The notes: a model not told the origin generated them from the sequence alone. Counted from the first letter of the stretch, positions 25,201 to 36,919 are shown. The stretch: 64,000 nucleotides of DNA from Fragilaria radians (GCA_900642245.1 CAAAJI010000001.1:217236-281235), one strand, 5' to 3'. Made by a program: numbers and translations.

Positions 25201-25216
25201 CTTCCTCATCGCTCAT
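19260..25216 (-). CDS. SPT6: Transcription elongation factor / histone chaperone SPT6
   Basis: Histone chaperone and elongation factor that travels with RNA polymerase II. Three minus-strand exons: 25216-23561, 23496-19513 and 19433-19260 (introns 64 and 79 nt, both GTAAGT donors, phase 0), giving 1936 residues. The N-terminal ~300 residues are highly acidic with runs of Asp/Glu. Then come the Tex-like core with a YqgF-type fold (AVLIGAGGG near residue 1065), a helix-hairpin-helix (SFVPGLGPRKAANLK near 1270), an S1 domain (GIVVTGKVVKNAEFGSRVKL near 1480) and the tandem SH2 module (HPAFRNA ... EALIRPSS near 1620). This order is diagnostic for SPT6. The C-terminus is a proline-rich tail; the last exon is more than half proline. 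Human SPT6 is about 1726 residues; the excess is in the termini. The exon 3 acceptor was chosen at 19434; an in-frame alternative lies upstream. Confidence 0.95.
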
Positions 25217-27822
25217 CTTCTATTCGATTTTTTACGTAAAAGTTAGAATGTAGATAAGCCACAATGGAGAATCAAAACAAACTAATAACCGATCCGAAAA
25301 AAAGTCAAGTAATTTTGCAAGTTGACTCCTTTCCAGTTTATCCTAGTAAGCGAAAGTATATATTCCAGGACGAGGCATTGCCATGACATAAGGGGTATTT
25401 CAGTAGCCAGTTTTATACAAGTATTGGAAATTTTGTTGCTATTAGATGGAGTCAATGTCACATACCCCTTGGCTACAGACGTAGTAGATGTCAAGTGCTT
25501 CCTCAAAATTGAGGATGACATTGAAATTAAGAGGTTAGTAAAGTATTCCTTTCAGAATTCTCAATGCTCATTGTCTTACTCTACTCAGAACAGTCAAATG
25601 CTGGGGGCATGAGAATGTTTTACCACTCCATGCAAAAGAATGAAGCTTGTGACCTTCTTTGTTACAAAGTATTCAATTATTAAGGCAAAGCCTACTTTCT
25701 TGGGATCATGAATATGTATAGTACCCAGAACAGACTCATATTGAAATGAACATTAGCAATACCATAACATGGCCATGGCCATACCTTAAACAATACCTTC
25801 CACTGGCCCAGGTTCCCAAATGTAAAGAATATTGCCTGATACCGAATAAGAGAAAACTGTGAAAACGAAGCTCAAGAGATATTAATTGGTGGTGTCTCCA
25901 AAAGCAGCAGAAATTTACCAATTTTCTGTTTGGATTTGGTAGGTCCTTTTACTATAAAGACCCATCTACTAAAATCCACTCTCTGCTGCTTGAACTTTTC
26001 ACTGATTGATCCAGTCACAGGATGCGATTACTATCTAGGATTTAATTCAAAATAGCTGCTTGGCGCTTCACCCTCCTCCTTAGTCCATTGAAAATGACAA
26101 TGGGGGCACTTTCAAACGTAATTTAAACAAATTACGTTACAAATATGGCATTAACACCAAACCAGCAACACGTTACAATCAATGAGCAAGTGCAATCCTT
26201 GAGATTGTACACAAAGTTGTGAGTGATATGACAAGATCACTTGATGTGGAAAACGAAAATTTAGAAGAAGGGTTATTTCTTCAATCTACTGTATGAGCTA
26301 TAAGAAGCACCTATGACACATCACTTCAGGCAACCCCTTATTGTCATTGCGTGTTTGGTACCGCAGTAATAACAATATTTACTTTAAAACGAATTAGAAT
26401 TGGATTGCAAGGAGAGTTCAGGTGAGATTAAATCTTTATGAATACAAGATTGGAGACCAAGTGCTATTGGAAATACCCGGAAATCTCAGGAAATCACAAG
26501 CACCTCGTACAGGACCATATCCAGTTACAAATGTGTACAAGAATGGCACAATTCAAATTAAGAAAGGAGTGAATCCAAGAGAGTGGATCTCTGCTTGGTC
26601 TTTGGGGGGAATTGTATATGGTTATAAGAAATAATTAGTCTATGAATAAGATTAAATGCGTTGCAGAAGATATCCCATACTGTGAGTGCAGGTAAATGCA
26701 GAGAATAAGTATAATCTATGGATGTACAGATCCAAGGACAGCCAAAGCTTGATTTTCTTTTTCATTCGCATGACAAATTTGGATTTCATCAGACAAATTT
26801 AGTGACAATTAAAGATAACTAGTAAGTGGAAAGATGTGTACAACATGTTTCAAAACCGAAATTGAAGTTTTTGCCAGAATTAATTTGACTCAAATTATTG
26901 GAATCAAGAATTGGATGCAGAGATGAATTTTAGAAATAGACTCTATTAGATTATCAACTAAAATTGTGCCTACTCAGCATAGAGGAAGAGTGCGTGCAAC
27001 AGCGAGGTAGGATGAAGTGGTAACTTAGAGCGTGAACTTTTGCCCCTGACCTAAGCCTTCATCATTTTGTACCAAAAAAGATTGCATGATGGACTTCTTA
27101 TTTATGTTGATAAAACATAAAAATGGTCTTAGTTGTATGAATGGTTGAACACAAAAATAGTTGAACATTCGCCGATTCTAAAGAGCTTTTAATTCAACGA
27201 TTTGGGACGAAAAGCAGGCTTCAATTTTGTAAGGCAACATTTCTTGAAGGTTTCAACTGAGTTTGTATCAGTTAATTCATAAATAAAGAGTGCATATCTA
27301 TAACAATAATTTTAATTTACGTCGATAATATATTTTACTGCGGAGCTCTCCTTGTAAAAGACAAGATGAACCTGATTCAATTGTTGCTACGGACTATTTT
27401 ATTAATTCAAGCACTCAGACTGTACGCAGCTTAAGTTTAATCAAGGCTCAGGGTGGTGACACATAAATTTGGTGGGACATTGCCCGAAGAATAGAAGCAA
27501 AGTTTTATTTTTCTTTTCCTTCGTCTTCTTCTTTTTATCATTTTTATTGTTATCAGCATTTTGTTCTTATTCAATTCAAGAAAGATTGTTTGACAAAAAA
27601 GTCCCCATCGACAAAGGATTTGATGAATTCCAGCTCTAAATTTTGCATGCAACAGTTGTCAATGAATCTACAAGCTCCATAGAGGCGTACGGAAGGAGTT
27701 TCCATCAAAACTTGAAGTATAGAAGTCTTTTTCGTCAATATATTGTCAAACAAATTATAGCAATGACATTCAATACTTTAGGAATTAAATTAAGCTTTGA
27801 TATGACGTTTTTTATCTCTTGC
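25217..27822. other. Intergenic region with dead retroelement
   Basis: Between the SPT6 start and the end of the EGF gene. The only recognisable content is the Ty3/gypsy integrase relic at about 25700-26640 (separate entry). The part at 26640-27822 shows no identifiable coding sequence or RNA. Confidence 0.55.
25700..26640 (+). pseudogene. Ty3/gypsy retrotransposon integrase remnant
   Basis: Plus-strand translation across several frames recovers a decayed Ty3/gypsy integrase. The zinc-binding region comes first (FHWPRFPNVKNIA near 25800). The core start is LDLVGPFTIKTHL near 25935, with LIDPVTG near 26005. DNGGTFKRN near 26092 corresponds to the D-N-G-G-E-F catalytic block. KYGINTKPATRYNQ is followed by a stop and then AILEIVHKVVSDMTRSLDVEN near 26195. 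The C-terminal chromatin-binding-like part is still open at 26422-26634 (YKIGDQVLLEIPGNLRKSQ). Several stops and frameshifts make it non-functional. No upstream reverse transcriptase or LTRs were found, so it is a truncated fragment. Confidence 0.75.
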
Positions 27823-29906
27823 TCAGATGATCTCACGGTTGTTATTTGCATCGATTTCCTCGTTATTCAAGATGACAGGCGGGCTGTCCTGATGAGTAAC
27901 GGTATCTTCAAGGTTCAAAGTAATTCCTTCTGACAAATGAGAATCAGATAGTTGAGGTGAATCTCGTGCATGTCGTGCTAGGTTGTGTTCGACTGCATCA
28001 CTCGTGAATTTTGCAGTATCTAATTCGACTTGATTTTTGTTTGTGATGTACACTGCGATTATGATAACAAAAACTGCGATGGAGGCCATAATCGCAAGAG
28101 ATGCAATCACATTATTATTACTTTTGGCTTCATAATCATCCGGCAACACTTCTACAACGTTAAACTTTTCATCATTTACTTCTTCGACAAATTCACAGTG
28201 ACTAAGAAGGGTAAGAAACGACAGGAAACAATTCGATAAACGCATTTTTACTCACTCTCCACGAAATCCTTCTGGACATGCGCATATGCCATCTGGTGGT
28301 TGACAAGTTCCATTATTTGCGCATAAAGGAGCACCATTAACATTCTCATCACAGATACTTGTGGCGAAATGTTCACAATATTGACCAATTGTGGCTGGAT
28401 TTGTTCCAGTACAATCGCAACTCCAACCATTTTCATCAGGAATACAAGTACTGCCGTGAAAGCAGTAATGGTCTTCAGAACCGCAAATTTGGATAGCTAT
28501 TTCACAATAAACTCCTGTGAAGTTGTTTGGACAAGTGCAATGCTCGAAATAATCGTTGTAGGTTTCGTTAATTAAATGATCGATTCCATCAATATTTTCG
28601 ATGTCGAAATCCTTCCCTCCTTCAGCACATATGCCTCCATTTTCACACTGGGTTAAACATTGAACAGCCTGAGGTGGTTCAGTAATATTCTGGCCATATT
28701 CACAATGATCACCACTGTAACCGTCTAGACAAGAACATTTGTAAATTCTAGAAGAAATGTTTAATGATTTAATCTGATAAAAGAGAAAGAATGCATAAAG
28801 TACTTACCCATCTCCCGAATCCAAGCACGTTCCGTTGTTAACGCAGAAGTGGTTACCATCCAAATTAAATGCACCATTACAGAACTCAGTAGATTGTAAC
28901 TGACATGAAGGACCTGAATAGCTAGACAACTCGTCCTTCGCATTGCTACAATCACATGAAAAGCCTTGTAACCCATTTTCATCCGTTGGGCTGACGCACT
29001 TTCCCCCGTGAAAGCAATGAACTTCGTCAGAGCATGTTGTGTAAGGGATTTCGCAACGTAATCCTGAAAATCCTACAGGGCATTGGCAATACTGGTAGTT
29101 TTCAGTATCATTTGGATCAGATGACTCATCATATTCTACTTCAACTGATGTACTGTCACGGATACCGAGGTTACAGGAACCGCCATTCATGCAATTGAGA
29201 TTGCAAGGCTGAGTGATAACACTTTGATCAAGCTCACAATGGACTCCTGCAAATCCAGATGGACATGAACAAGACAAAATTTCTACTTCGTACTCCCTGA
29301 TATAGATGAGAATTTCGAGATTCATTTTTTCTTTCTAGCATTAAAATTTACTTACATGCTTCCCTGGCATTCACCATTATTGAGACAAAAAAAGGATCCA
29401 TCTGCATTGCAAACCATGCTGCCATCAGGCATCGCATACGGATTATCCACTGTAACATCAGTCGATTCTTCGATCGGAACTTGTGGAACAGAAGTTTCAC
29501 AGTGAAGTCCAACAAATTTGACACCATTCTCGTCAACTGCGTTACGACAATCACAAACATGGACTTTCTTATTTGTAGTCGAAACAGTTCCCTTGACACA
29601 AATTCCTCCATGATAACAAGCACTTTGACCTTCGTCACAGAAAACTTGGGAATGCTGACAGGTTACTCCCGTCCACTGGTCGTTACAATTGCAATACATT
29701 GAATCCTCTTCAGTGATAATGTGAAATTCATACGGCGATCCGTCAGCTTGGGTCGGTTCTAAGGAGAAATCAGCTTCTCCCATGCAACAAAACCCTCTAT
29801 TGTTGCAGTCCAAATCACATTCATCTTCAATGCAGTTTTTCGAGGATTGAGAAGGAATACAAGAGATAAACAGCAACAAAATAGGAAAGAGGTACATAGC
29901 ATGCAT
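27823..29906 (-). CDS. Membrane-anchored protein with nine EGF-like repeats in three tandem triplets
   Basis: Predicted type I surface protein of 636 residues. Four minus-strand exons: 29906-29356, 29296-28808, 28747-28256 and 28201-27823, with introns of 59, 60 and 54 nt, all in phase 2. An N-terminal signal peptide (MYLFPILLLFISC) leads into nine cysteine-rich EGF-like domains, each ending in a C-x-C ... G-x-x-C pattern. Then come a transmembrane helix near residues 545-567 (ASLAIMASIAVFVIIIAVYI) and a cytoplasmic tail of about 65 acidic residues. The EGFs form three triplets in the same order: short CxxxCxNGG type; C(Y/F)HGG type with a CDC run; and C(L/V/A)NNG(T/E)C type. A cell-surface adhesion or recognition role is inferred; EGF repeats are also found in diatom SIG/mastigoneme proteins, but this one has a membrane anchor and I do not claim orthology. 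Confidence 0.85.
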
Positions 29907-30161
29907 TTGAAGTCAATCGTCTTGACTGATTATGACCAATTGTAGAATTGTGCCAATTTGGTTTCATACTGTACATGTAGTAAGTATAAAAAAATAACTC
30001 TTTCTCTTTCAAGAAAACTTGTTGTAAGGAATCTTGAAGATTCGACTTTTTAATTCGTTTAACGAAAAGCAAAGTGCTAAAATTTTGATTTCCCATTGTC
30101 CCCAAAGTATCTTCATATTGTATTGGCTAGGTATTTTGTGATGAAGATGTTTCGATGGGGT

Positions 30162-30275
30162 TCTAAAACGTAAGGATTCTGGGCTTCTTTCAACCTTTAT
30201 ATATGTTGGTATTGTTATCCCATGAGATTATAAAACGTTAAAGTTCCGGGAGTCTTCCAACCTTCATCCTGTTGT
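30162..30275. repeat. Imperfect ~45-bp direct repeat
   Basis: Two related stretches, each running from an AAAACGT core through a TTCnGGG...CTTTC/CTTCC block to AACCTT and a GTTG end, about 67 bases apart. The copies are diverged. The function is unknown. Confidence 0.45.
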
Positions 30276-31401
30276 TTGTTTGTTCTACTGTAACTTATCA
30301 TACAGAAATGACGTGGAGCATGAGGATTATTACAGCGCGGGAAATTTTTTCTTTTCTTCTTCTTGATTAAACTTTATCGAAAAATAATAATAACCGTTTT
30401 TCTCCCTCTAGTCCCTTAATGTGTGACATTTCGTTCATTTCAGTTCGCTTTATCCAGAATGATAGCATCCTTGTCTTCCTAGATTATTTGAAAAATCTTC
30501 CTTTCCAAGCATGCCTCTTAATTATGAGGATAAAAAGTAGCCAAACAAATTTGTTGTAATGTGCTTTATTGAGAGAAACGGCAATATGCAGAATGTTCAA
30601 AACAATGAAACTAATCATGTAAGCCTTGTAATCTACTCGCATCTAATTCTCGTGCAACAATATTTATCTCAACATGTAGTCTTCATCGTGACTGTATCTA
30701 TACTGCAGATATTCATCATAATTCAAGAATTACCTTGGCACAGAATGAAATTTCATAAAATCTTTATGGCGAAATCAATATTCTAATATGGAGAGTGATA
30801 TCTAGTTTATTGCTTGAAAGGAGGATAATGCGTTCACCTTTGTTATCAAACATACGCATATCCTAAAATTACTAATCGAAAATATTGCTGTAAGTCAAGT
30901 TCCTTGTCAACCTCTGGAGCGCGGAACATTAAACTATTCGCAAGATATTTGAATATCAGATTACATTGTCAAAATACTGTTTTTTTATCCGGAAACAAAT
31001 TGTTATACTGTTGCTGTGGATTCATGAACATGGTGAAATGCTTTAGGGCTCAACTACTCCGTTAGTGCTGGGATGAAAGTTTCAACACCTTTCTGGAATC
31101 AAGCTGGAGATCTTAGTAAACTAATGAGTATTGGAATAGAGTAAAGATATCCAAGCAGATATTGACCTACCTTGACTAGGATCAAGAAGCATTTCCCCAA
31201 CACAATAGGTTGTACGCAATAACAGTTTAATAATAATATGTTAAACTAATAGATGTATGCGTACCGGCATAGTAAACAGTAGTATGATTAACATATCCAT
31301 ATATTTACTCATCTACCTATGGATAGTTACAAGTAAACTATCCTATTCTGTATTGATCACAAGTTTACTGTGAAAAACTTAGTGAGGCATAACTATTGCT
31401 T

Positions 31402-31421
31402 NNNNNNNNNNNNNNNNNNNN
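31402..31421. other. Assembly gap (20 N)
   Basis: Exactly 20 unknown bases, a conventional scaffold gap marker. True distance and content across it are unknown, so features on the two sides may be further apart than shown. Confidence 0.99.
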
Positions 31422-32702
31422 CAAACTTGTCCTTATGGACAAGGTTGAAGCAACTTATCTAAGCAGTTTGGAGGAAGCTTAGAACAAGATTGCGAATCTT
31501 CAAGTCTAATCACGAAGCTCTCCTGAGAAAATCTCTTGGGAGAAGTTTCAAGATTATACAAGACTAACAGAAAAAATAATAAATTATTCTATATTTTATC
31601 TGTGTCTACTTTCTATATCTCACCGGATTTCGAGTTATCACAGAGTAATACAACATATTTGAAATTCAGCGCTAACCCTCAAGCCGCTGCCAAGGGGAAA
31701 ATTGAAATGGTATAGCAAGAATCTATAAACGGAAAAGTTATACAATTGGAAAATGGTCAAGGATTGTAAGAAACTTATTTTAGAAAGCTCTAATTGCAAT
31801 CACATTAACATAACAGTAGAAGCTCAACTACAAGCTACGGACAAAACCGGCATGAGCATTTTTTTCATCTTGAGCCTCAAAATCTTGTATTCTATGCAAA
31901 CGTTTTCAATTAACCCCAAAAATAGGTTCACAATCTTAGACTTACCCCAAGATTAAGTCGCATATTTATCAATAAAATAGCTTGATTATATTTCCCTCCT
32001 TTTCTGATAAAGCTATGTAATTGAGAATTCATTTCTGTAGAGAGCTGTAAAAGCAAGGAATGAAGAGATAAATGAGTAATATGCTGTCAATGACATTTTC
32101 CACTGTGGCAAAATATGGATTGCTCTTCAAATTGAAATCTGAGGACTGCACAAAGCTTGGCATTATTGGTTCGTCAATCAATCCTTGATGATTTTTTAAC
32201 TCATCTTCATTACCAAGAGTAAAATTTTGAGCCATTTAAGTGGTTAAAGTATATCTTTTTATGTTGACTGAATATTGAAGGAGAAGAAAGATATAGACGT
32301 TTAGAATGAACATTGAAATGTGAAAAGGTAAGAAGATAAAGACAATGCACACAGCAGGCAAAATCAGATCAAGTCAAGTGACAGATACAAGTGAAACAAA
32401 TAGCATTGTTTAATGTTTACCATAGAAGCTAAAGATAAAGAATTGGAAGCAGCAATAACAAGAGTAACACACTTTTTCGATTCATAGTTTCCTTATGTAT
32501 CTGTATTTAAGTGTACCATGAATGTGAAACAGCTACAGCCATTCAACAGCTACTGCTAAATGAGACTCTAATTCGTTCAAGTGTCGAATGACTAGAACTG
32601 AAGCACTCCAAGCAAAACAGATGAATGAAAGTGCATTTTTATTTATCGCTTGGCAATTTTTTTTAGTTCATTCTTCGAAATTTCACACCCTTGACGAATG
32701 AG

Positions 32703-32748
32703 ATGTGGGACTTGCTGACCTCTATATGTGGGACTTGCTGACCTCTAT
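32703..32748. repeat. 23-bp perfect tandem duplication
   Basis: The unit ATGTGGGACTTGCTGACCTC plus TAT occurs twice head to tail. It looks like a recent replication-slippage duplication. No gene overlaps it. Confidence 0.9.
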
Positions 32749-33223
32749 CATCATTTGCCATACCCTTCTGAAGCAACAACAACTTGCCTTCAACACCTTA
32801 TTCAATTAAAATTAAGAAAATGTTTGAAACGACAAGTCCTATTGTGTAATTATGATGAACTTTATTAATATCTAGATTCAAAGCAATTCATTCTCAAGAC
32901 ACAGAAATCCTATAGACATCTTCGTTTTGGTCTCCCGAATTCTTCACTACAGAAAGGGAAAGGCATCTTTATCTGATAGGTCTTATTTATCTTTCTTTTT
33001 ACCTGTGATAATGCATAGACGTCGTCACTCCTTCATCTGTAATGAAAATTTCATGGCATCAGTGACTGGCATAATGTTAATTGTGAACTATGAATGGCAT
33101 TAAGATATACCAAAACTAGCAAGGACAAGATAACGAAAAAAAACATAGAGGTCAATTGACAAAATTGCCTTTTCCCATGTATTCGTCAAAAGCCATAAAA
33201 AGTAAGATATATCAGATATATCA

Positions 33224-33604
33224 TCATAGATTAGGTTCGTAGAGTCCAACCATATGCCCCTCTGGGCTTCGAATCGCTGCAACCTTGCCATGAGCTGGAT
33301 ATTGAATTGAACCATCGAGATGAGCCCCCATTTGTACACAGGTTGCAATAGTATGATCCATGTCTGCAACCTCAAATGAGAGCATCGGAGAATATCCAGT
33401 ACTGAGCTGGGCTTCGGTCGACACGGCTTGAAAATTGATAGTAATCCCTCGACCACAGCATAATTCAGCCCATTCATCCGAATGGCGCAACACAGATAAG
33501 CCTAGACCTTGGTGGAAAAAATCCACAGCCTTCGCAACTCCTTCGGGCCCGCGAACCATCAAGACGGCTCTAACAAATCGGGTTGTCACTGCCCGCGATG
33601 ACAT
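33224..33604 (-). CDS. VOC / glyoxalase-fold protein
   Basis: 126-residue single-exon protein from an ATG at 33604, with the vicinal-oxygen-chelate fold pattern: an opening beta strand (VRAVLMVRGPEGVAKAVDFF), a FFHQGLGLSVL turn, and in the second half a FEVADMDHTIATCVQMGAHL helix and the closing IRSPEGHMVGLYEP strand, which is the typical G-H/N-x-x-x-L/I-x-x-x ending of glyoxalase/bleomycin-resistance domains. This is one two-module VOC unit, the usual size for a stand-alone subunit. Metal ligands cannot be assigned with certainty, so the reaction is unknown. No targeting peptide is visible. Short intergenic runs flank it on both sides. Confidence 0.75.
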   Translation of the reverse strand: MSSRAVTTRFVRAVLMVRGPEGVAKAVDFFHQGLGLSVLRHSDEWAELCCGRGITINFQAVSTEAQLSTGYSPMLSFEVADMDHTIATCVQMGAHLDGSIQYPAHGKVAAIRSPEGHMVGLYEPNL

Positions 33605-34876
33605 TCCAAAGGAAATAGCTGGATGTGCGGAAACAAAGACGTGTTTGTTAAGGATATGAGTTACTGTCCTCTACTAACTTAACACCACCATCTTGAGCAC
33701 AGAAGAGAGGCGAGAAACCACCAAGTAGACGAAACTGACTCGGGAAGAAATTGATATTAAAGACTCCAAAGTCCAAATTAAAATAGTTAAAGACATTAAC
33801 TCTGCTGAGCAAGGAGCTTCACAATATTTGCATTCCCGGTAAAGAAAAAGGAATTAAAAATGGGAGAACCTACCGGAACCGGAAGAAGCATGATGTATAA
33901 GTAAAGGAACTTGATGAAACTAAGGACTGAACATAAGGAACCCCAATGCTCATACAGGGTGATAAATCTTTGATTCTTGAATAAATTTGCTGGAAAGTTT
34001 GCGACCTTTGTAGAAATGTCCCAAATAGTTTTATTTTGGTAAGGCTGCTAGAGAAAGAAATATTTGTTTTCAGCCAAATTTAGTAATGTTCTATTGTATA
34101 ACATTGTATCCCATGAATAGGTCTTAGCTAACATGAAAATATGTTGCTGTAGTCTGCCTTAAACCACTCTTTCTCGTATACAACTAGCCATACATGCAAT
34201 TCGTTTTCCATTTCTGTCTCTTTAAAAGTTGTTGCCCTAAGACACCAAGACGCACAAGGAAATTTGTATGTTTGCGTTAGATTCTATTTTACTAGCAATA
34301 AATTAAGGTGAATGATAGTATTGAGGAATTTGTTTGGCCATGGTGTGAAAGGCTTTCTGGTCTCAGCTAATTTCGAAACACTCATACCGTAATTTGAGTT
34401 TTGACCACAAAACATCCTCAACCATGCTCTTTAACAAATTACACGACTTGTCGTTTCCATTAAGATACTACCTTAAAGTTGTTGTCAAGAGATGCTTCGA
34501 CACAAAAGGTAAAAAGAATCGTTAAAATTAGACACTTCTTTAAATATGAATAAAATTCTTGAAGGTTACTGCTGCGAAAATGTTTTGTGTATGGTCTGAG
34601 AAATTTCGCATAGTGGGGAATAAGAGCAGAATCAGGTTATCCAAATGTGTACTTAGATGAAAGTGTGGAACTTCATCATCTCGTGTCATGAAAATACGAT
34701 CCGATATGAAAGGAGAGAAAAGAAATTCAGAGGAATTCAATGTAATAGTTCAACGAAAGCAGTTTCATAATCCTTGTTTTTGCAACTCAAATGTATAAAC
34801 AACGCTATTAATAATGAAACATTTCCTTGTTTAGCGGTCTCTCGCACGGTGCAAAGCGCATACTAGAGCAAGGTGT
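33605..34876. other. Intergenic region
   Basis: No gene recognised. It leads into the cytosine homopolymer just upstream of the ABC-F gene. Confidence 0.55.
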
Positions 34877-34892
34877 ATGGCAAAAATAATTG

Positions 34893-34911
34893 CCCCCCCC
34901 CCCCCCCCCCC
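34893..34911 (+). repeat. 19-base cytosine homopolymer
   Basis: An uninterrupted run of 19 C followed by ACCC, in an otherwise AT-rich flank, about 95 bases before the probable start codon of the ABC-F gene. The true length may differ because homopolymers are error-prone in sequencing and variable in vivo. Confidence 0.95.
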
Positions 34912-35005
34912 ACCCGGACAGATTGAACTACTCTTACAGCCCTTGATAATTCGTCATCACCAAGGAAATGCGTTTGTTAAAAACGTGGCAAAATTTTTCG
35001 TTTTG

Positions 35006-36919
35006 ATGGTTTCATGCACAACTTTCTTTTCCAGCATGCATTTTCCTCGGATTATTTCATATTCAACTTTGGTTGTCCTTACATCAGCATTTCAAGGGCC
35101 GTGTCATGACAACTATCAGTCATGCTTTTCATCGGCCACTGCCTTGAAAGCTTCCATAGCTCCTTCTCCTCGAAATGATCAATCAAATAAGTTTTCCCCT
35201 TCTGTTGGTGACACTCGTGGTGCTACTTTACTCTTGGAAAACGTTTCAATATCTCGCAGCTCAACACAGATTTTAAAGGATATTCAGTGGTCTGTTCAAC
35301 CAAGAGAACGATGGGGAATTGTTGGTCCTAATGGCGCCGGCAAGTCTACCCTCTTGGGTGCCCTGATGGGATCTGTACGTATGGATTCTGGAAAAGCGAT
35401 GGTAGCAGCAAAAGTGCGTGTTGGATACTTAAAGCAAAGTGCTGTAAGTGGGTCTACAAGGACTGTATCTGAAGAGGCAAGATCTGAAATGACTGCTATT
35501 GAGTTGGCACGCAAGAGATTAGAAACTGTAACAAAAATCGTCGAAGGAGGAGATTACCGGGATGAAATCTTGATGGAAATGGCTGAAGCCCAAGAGGCCT
35601 TTGAGGAAGTAGGGGGCTATGAACAAGAACAACTCGTCGATACAGTACTGAAAGGACTTGGCTTCGAACCTGAAGACTCCTCACGCCTTTGTTCTGATTT
35701 TTCCGGAGGATGGCAGATGCGAATTGCTCTTGCAAGACTTCTACTTTCTGCCCCATCTCTGCTCCTTCTCGACGAACCTTCAAATCATCTAGATTCATCT
35801 GCCCGAGAATGGTTAGGAAATTATATAGCAAACTATGATGGAGCAGTGGTGTTAGTTTCACACGATATAGCATTGCTAGATGCAAGTGTGAATAACATCG
35901 CAGAAATAAGTGGAAATACGCTTTTGGAGTATCGTGCATGCAGTTACACTAAATACTTAACGGAAAAAGAATTTCGAGCGAAGTCGGCACAAGCAGAGTA
36001 TGAAAGAAATCTGGAAGAAGCTGCGAGACTTCAGTCATTCATTGACAAATTCGGAGCAAGTGCCACTAAAGCCGCAAGTGCACAGTCTCGAGTAAAGATG
36101 TTGGAAAAGATGAAACGAGAAGGAAAACTTGATCCACCACCAGTGGCTGTCATCTCGACCACACGTAAACCTGAATTAGTTTTACCGCCTCCACCGAAAC
36201 CTCTCGGAGAAAGTTTGTTGGAAATAGAGGACGCATTCATAGCGCATGATCCTACAGAAGACCCTCTATTGAAAAATATAGATTTAAAAATTACTAGGGG
36301 AATGAAGCTTCTCCTTCGAGGACCGAACGGAGCTGGGAAGAGTACTTTGTTGAAGGCTCTACGAGGAAATCAACCACAGTTAATTATTCAGGGATCAAGA
36401 AAAGAAAATCAGAGATTACGCTTAGGAGTTTTTACACAAGACCTTGCGCAAGAGCTCGACACCTCAGCACGTGCCGTCGACCTTGTCACTGCGTATGCTA
36501 GGACTGGTGATGATGGAGACATCAAAATTACTGATGAGCAAGCCCGAAGTGTCATGGGTCGCCTGAATTTAGGTGGTGAGAAACCATTGCGAAAAGTTGG
36601 AGAACTCAGCGGAGGCGAAAAGGCACGCGTTGCTTTGTCGATGTTCGCTCTAAAAGCCAGCAACCTTCTGATGCTTGATGAGCCGTCTAATCATTTAGAT
36701 GTTGGTTGTATTGAAGCACTTGCAAAAGCGCTAAGTCAGTGGGGAGGAAAAGACGGCGCAATCGTAGTAATCTCTCACGATAGATCATTTTGTGAAGAGG
36801 TTGGATTCACTCACATAGGAACTGTCATGAATGGATCGTTAGTTGTAGAGCAACGTGGGCTGACTGACAAGGATTGGGAAATGTACGAGATTGGAGCAGC
36901 TAACTCAAAGTACAATTAA
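35006..36919 (+). CDS. ABC-F family ATPase (two ABC domains), probably plastid-targeted
   Basis: Soluble twin-ABC protein of the ABC-F/EttA/GCN20 type, associated with ribosomes rather than transport; no membrane domain. The first cassette has GPNGAGKST, FSGGWQMRIALARLL and LLLLDEPSNHLD. The second has GPNGAGKST, LSGGEKARVALS and LLMLDEPSNHLD. A charged helical linker rich in Glu/Lys lies between them. An in-frame ATG at 34877 exists, but from there the frame translates the cytosine run as seven prolines, and it lies upstream of the signal. I prefer the ATG at 35006 (637 residues) or 35036. These give a hydrophobic signal followed by VLTSAFQGP, a good match to the diatom ASAF-type plastid junction. 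A plastid translation-factor role is inferred. Confidence 0.92.
   Translation: MVSCTTFFSSMHFPRIISYSTLVVLTSAFQGPCHDNYQSCFSSATALKASIAPSPRNDQSNKFSPSVGDTRGATLLLENVSISRSSTQILKDIQWSVQPRERWGIVGPNGAGKSTLLGALMGSVRMDSGKAMVAAKVRVGYLKQSAVSGSTRTVSEEARSEMTAIELARKRLETVTKIVEGGDYRDEILMEMAEAQEAFEEVGGYEQEQLVDTVLKGLGFEPEDSSRLCSDFSGGWQMRIALARLLLSAPSLLLLDEPSNHLDSSAREWLGNYIANYDGAVVLVSHDIALLDASVNNIAEISGNTLLEYRACSYTKYLTEKEFRAKSAQAEYERNLEEAARLQSFIDKFGASATKAASAQSRVKMLEKMKREGKLDPPPVAVISTTRKPELVLPPPPKPLGESLLEIEDAFIAHDPTEDPLLKNIDLKITRGMKLLLRGPNGAGKSTLLKALRGNQPQLIIQGSRKENQRLRLGVFTQDLAQELDTSARAVDLVTAYARTGDDGDIKITDEQARSVMGRLNLGGEKPLRKVGELSGGEKARVALSMFALKASNLLMLDEPSNHLDVGCIEALAKALSQWGGKDGAIVVISHDRSFCEEVGFTHIGTVMNGSLVVEQRGLTDKDWEMYEIGAANSKYN

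Larger units (their letters stand above)
29907..33223. other. Intergenic region containing an assembly gap
   Basis: No recognisable gene. It contains an imperfect duplication near 30162-30275, a 20-N assembly gap, and a 23-bp perfect tandem duplication at 32703-32748. Short open frames here lack domains and coding character. Confidence 0.55.

Noticed and set aside
31190..31240. Similarity of a GGTTGTACGCAATAACAG-like stretch to the copia segment at 63.98 kb
   Set aside because: Only about 17 bases match with mismatches, beside an assembly gap; too weak to call an element.
34877..35005. Use of the ATG at 34877 as start of the ABC-F gene
   Set aside because: It would translate the C-run into polyproline and put about 43 residues before the signal; downstream ATGs give a normal targeting sequence.
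35496..35939. Minus-strand 147-codon frame within the ABC-F gene
   Set aside because: It lies entirely opposite the first ABC cassette and has no independent coding character.
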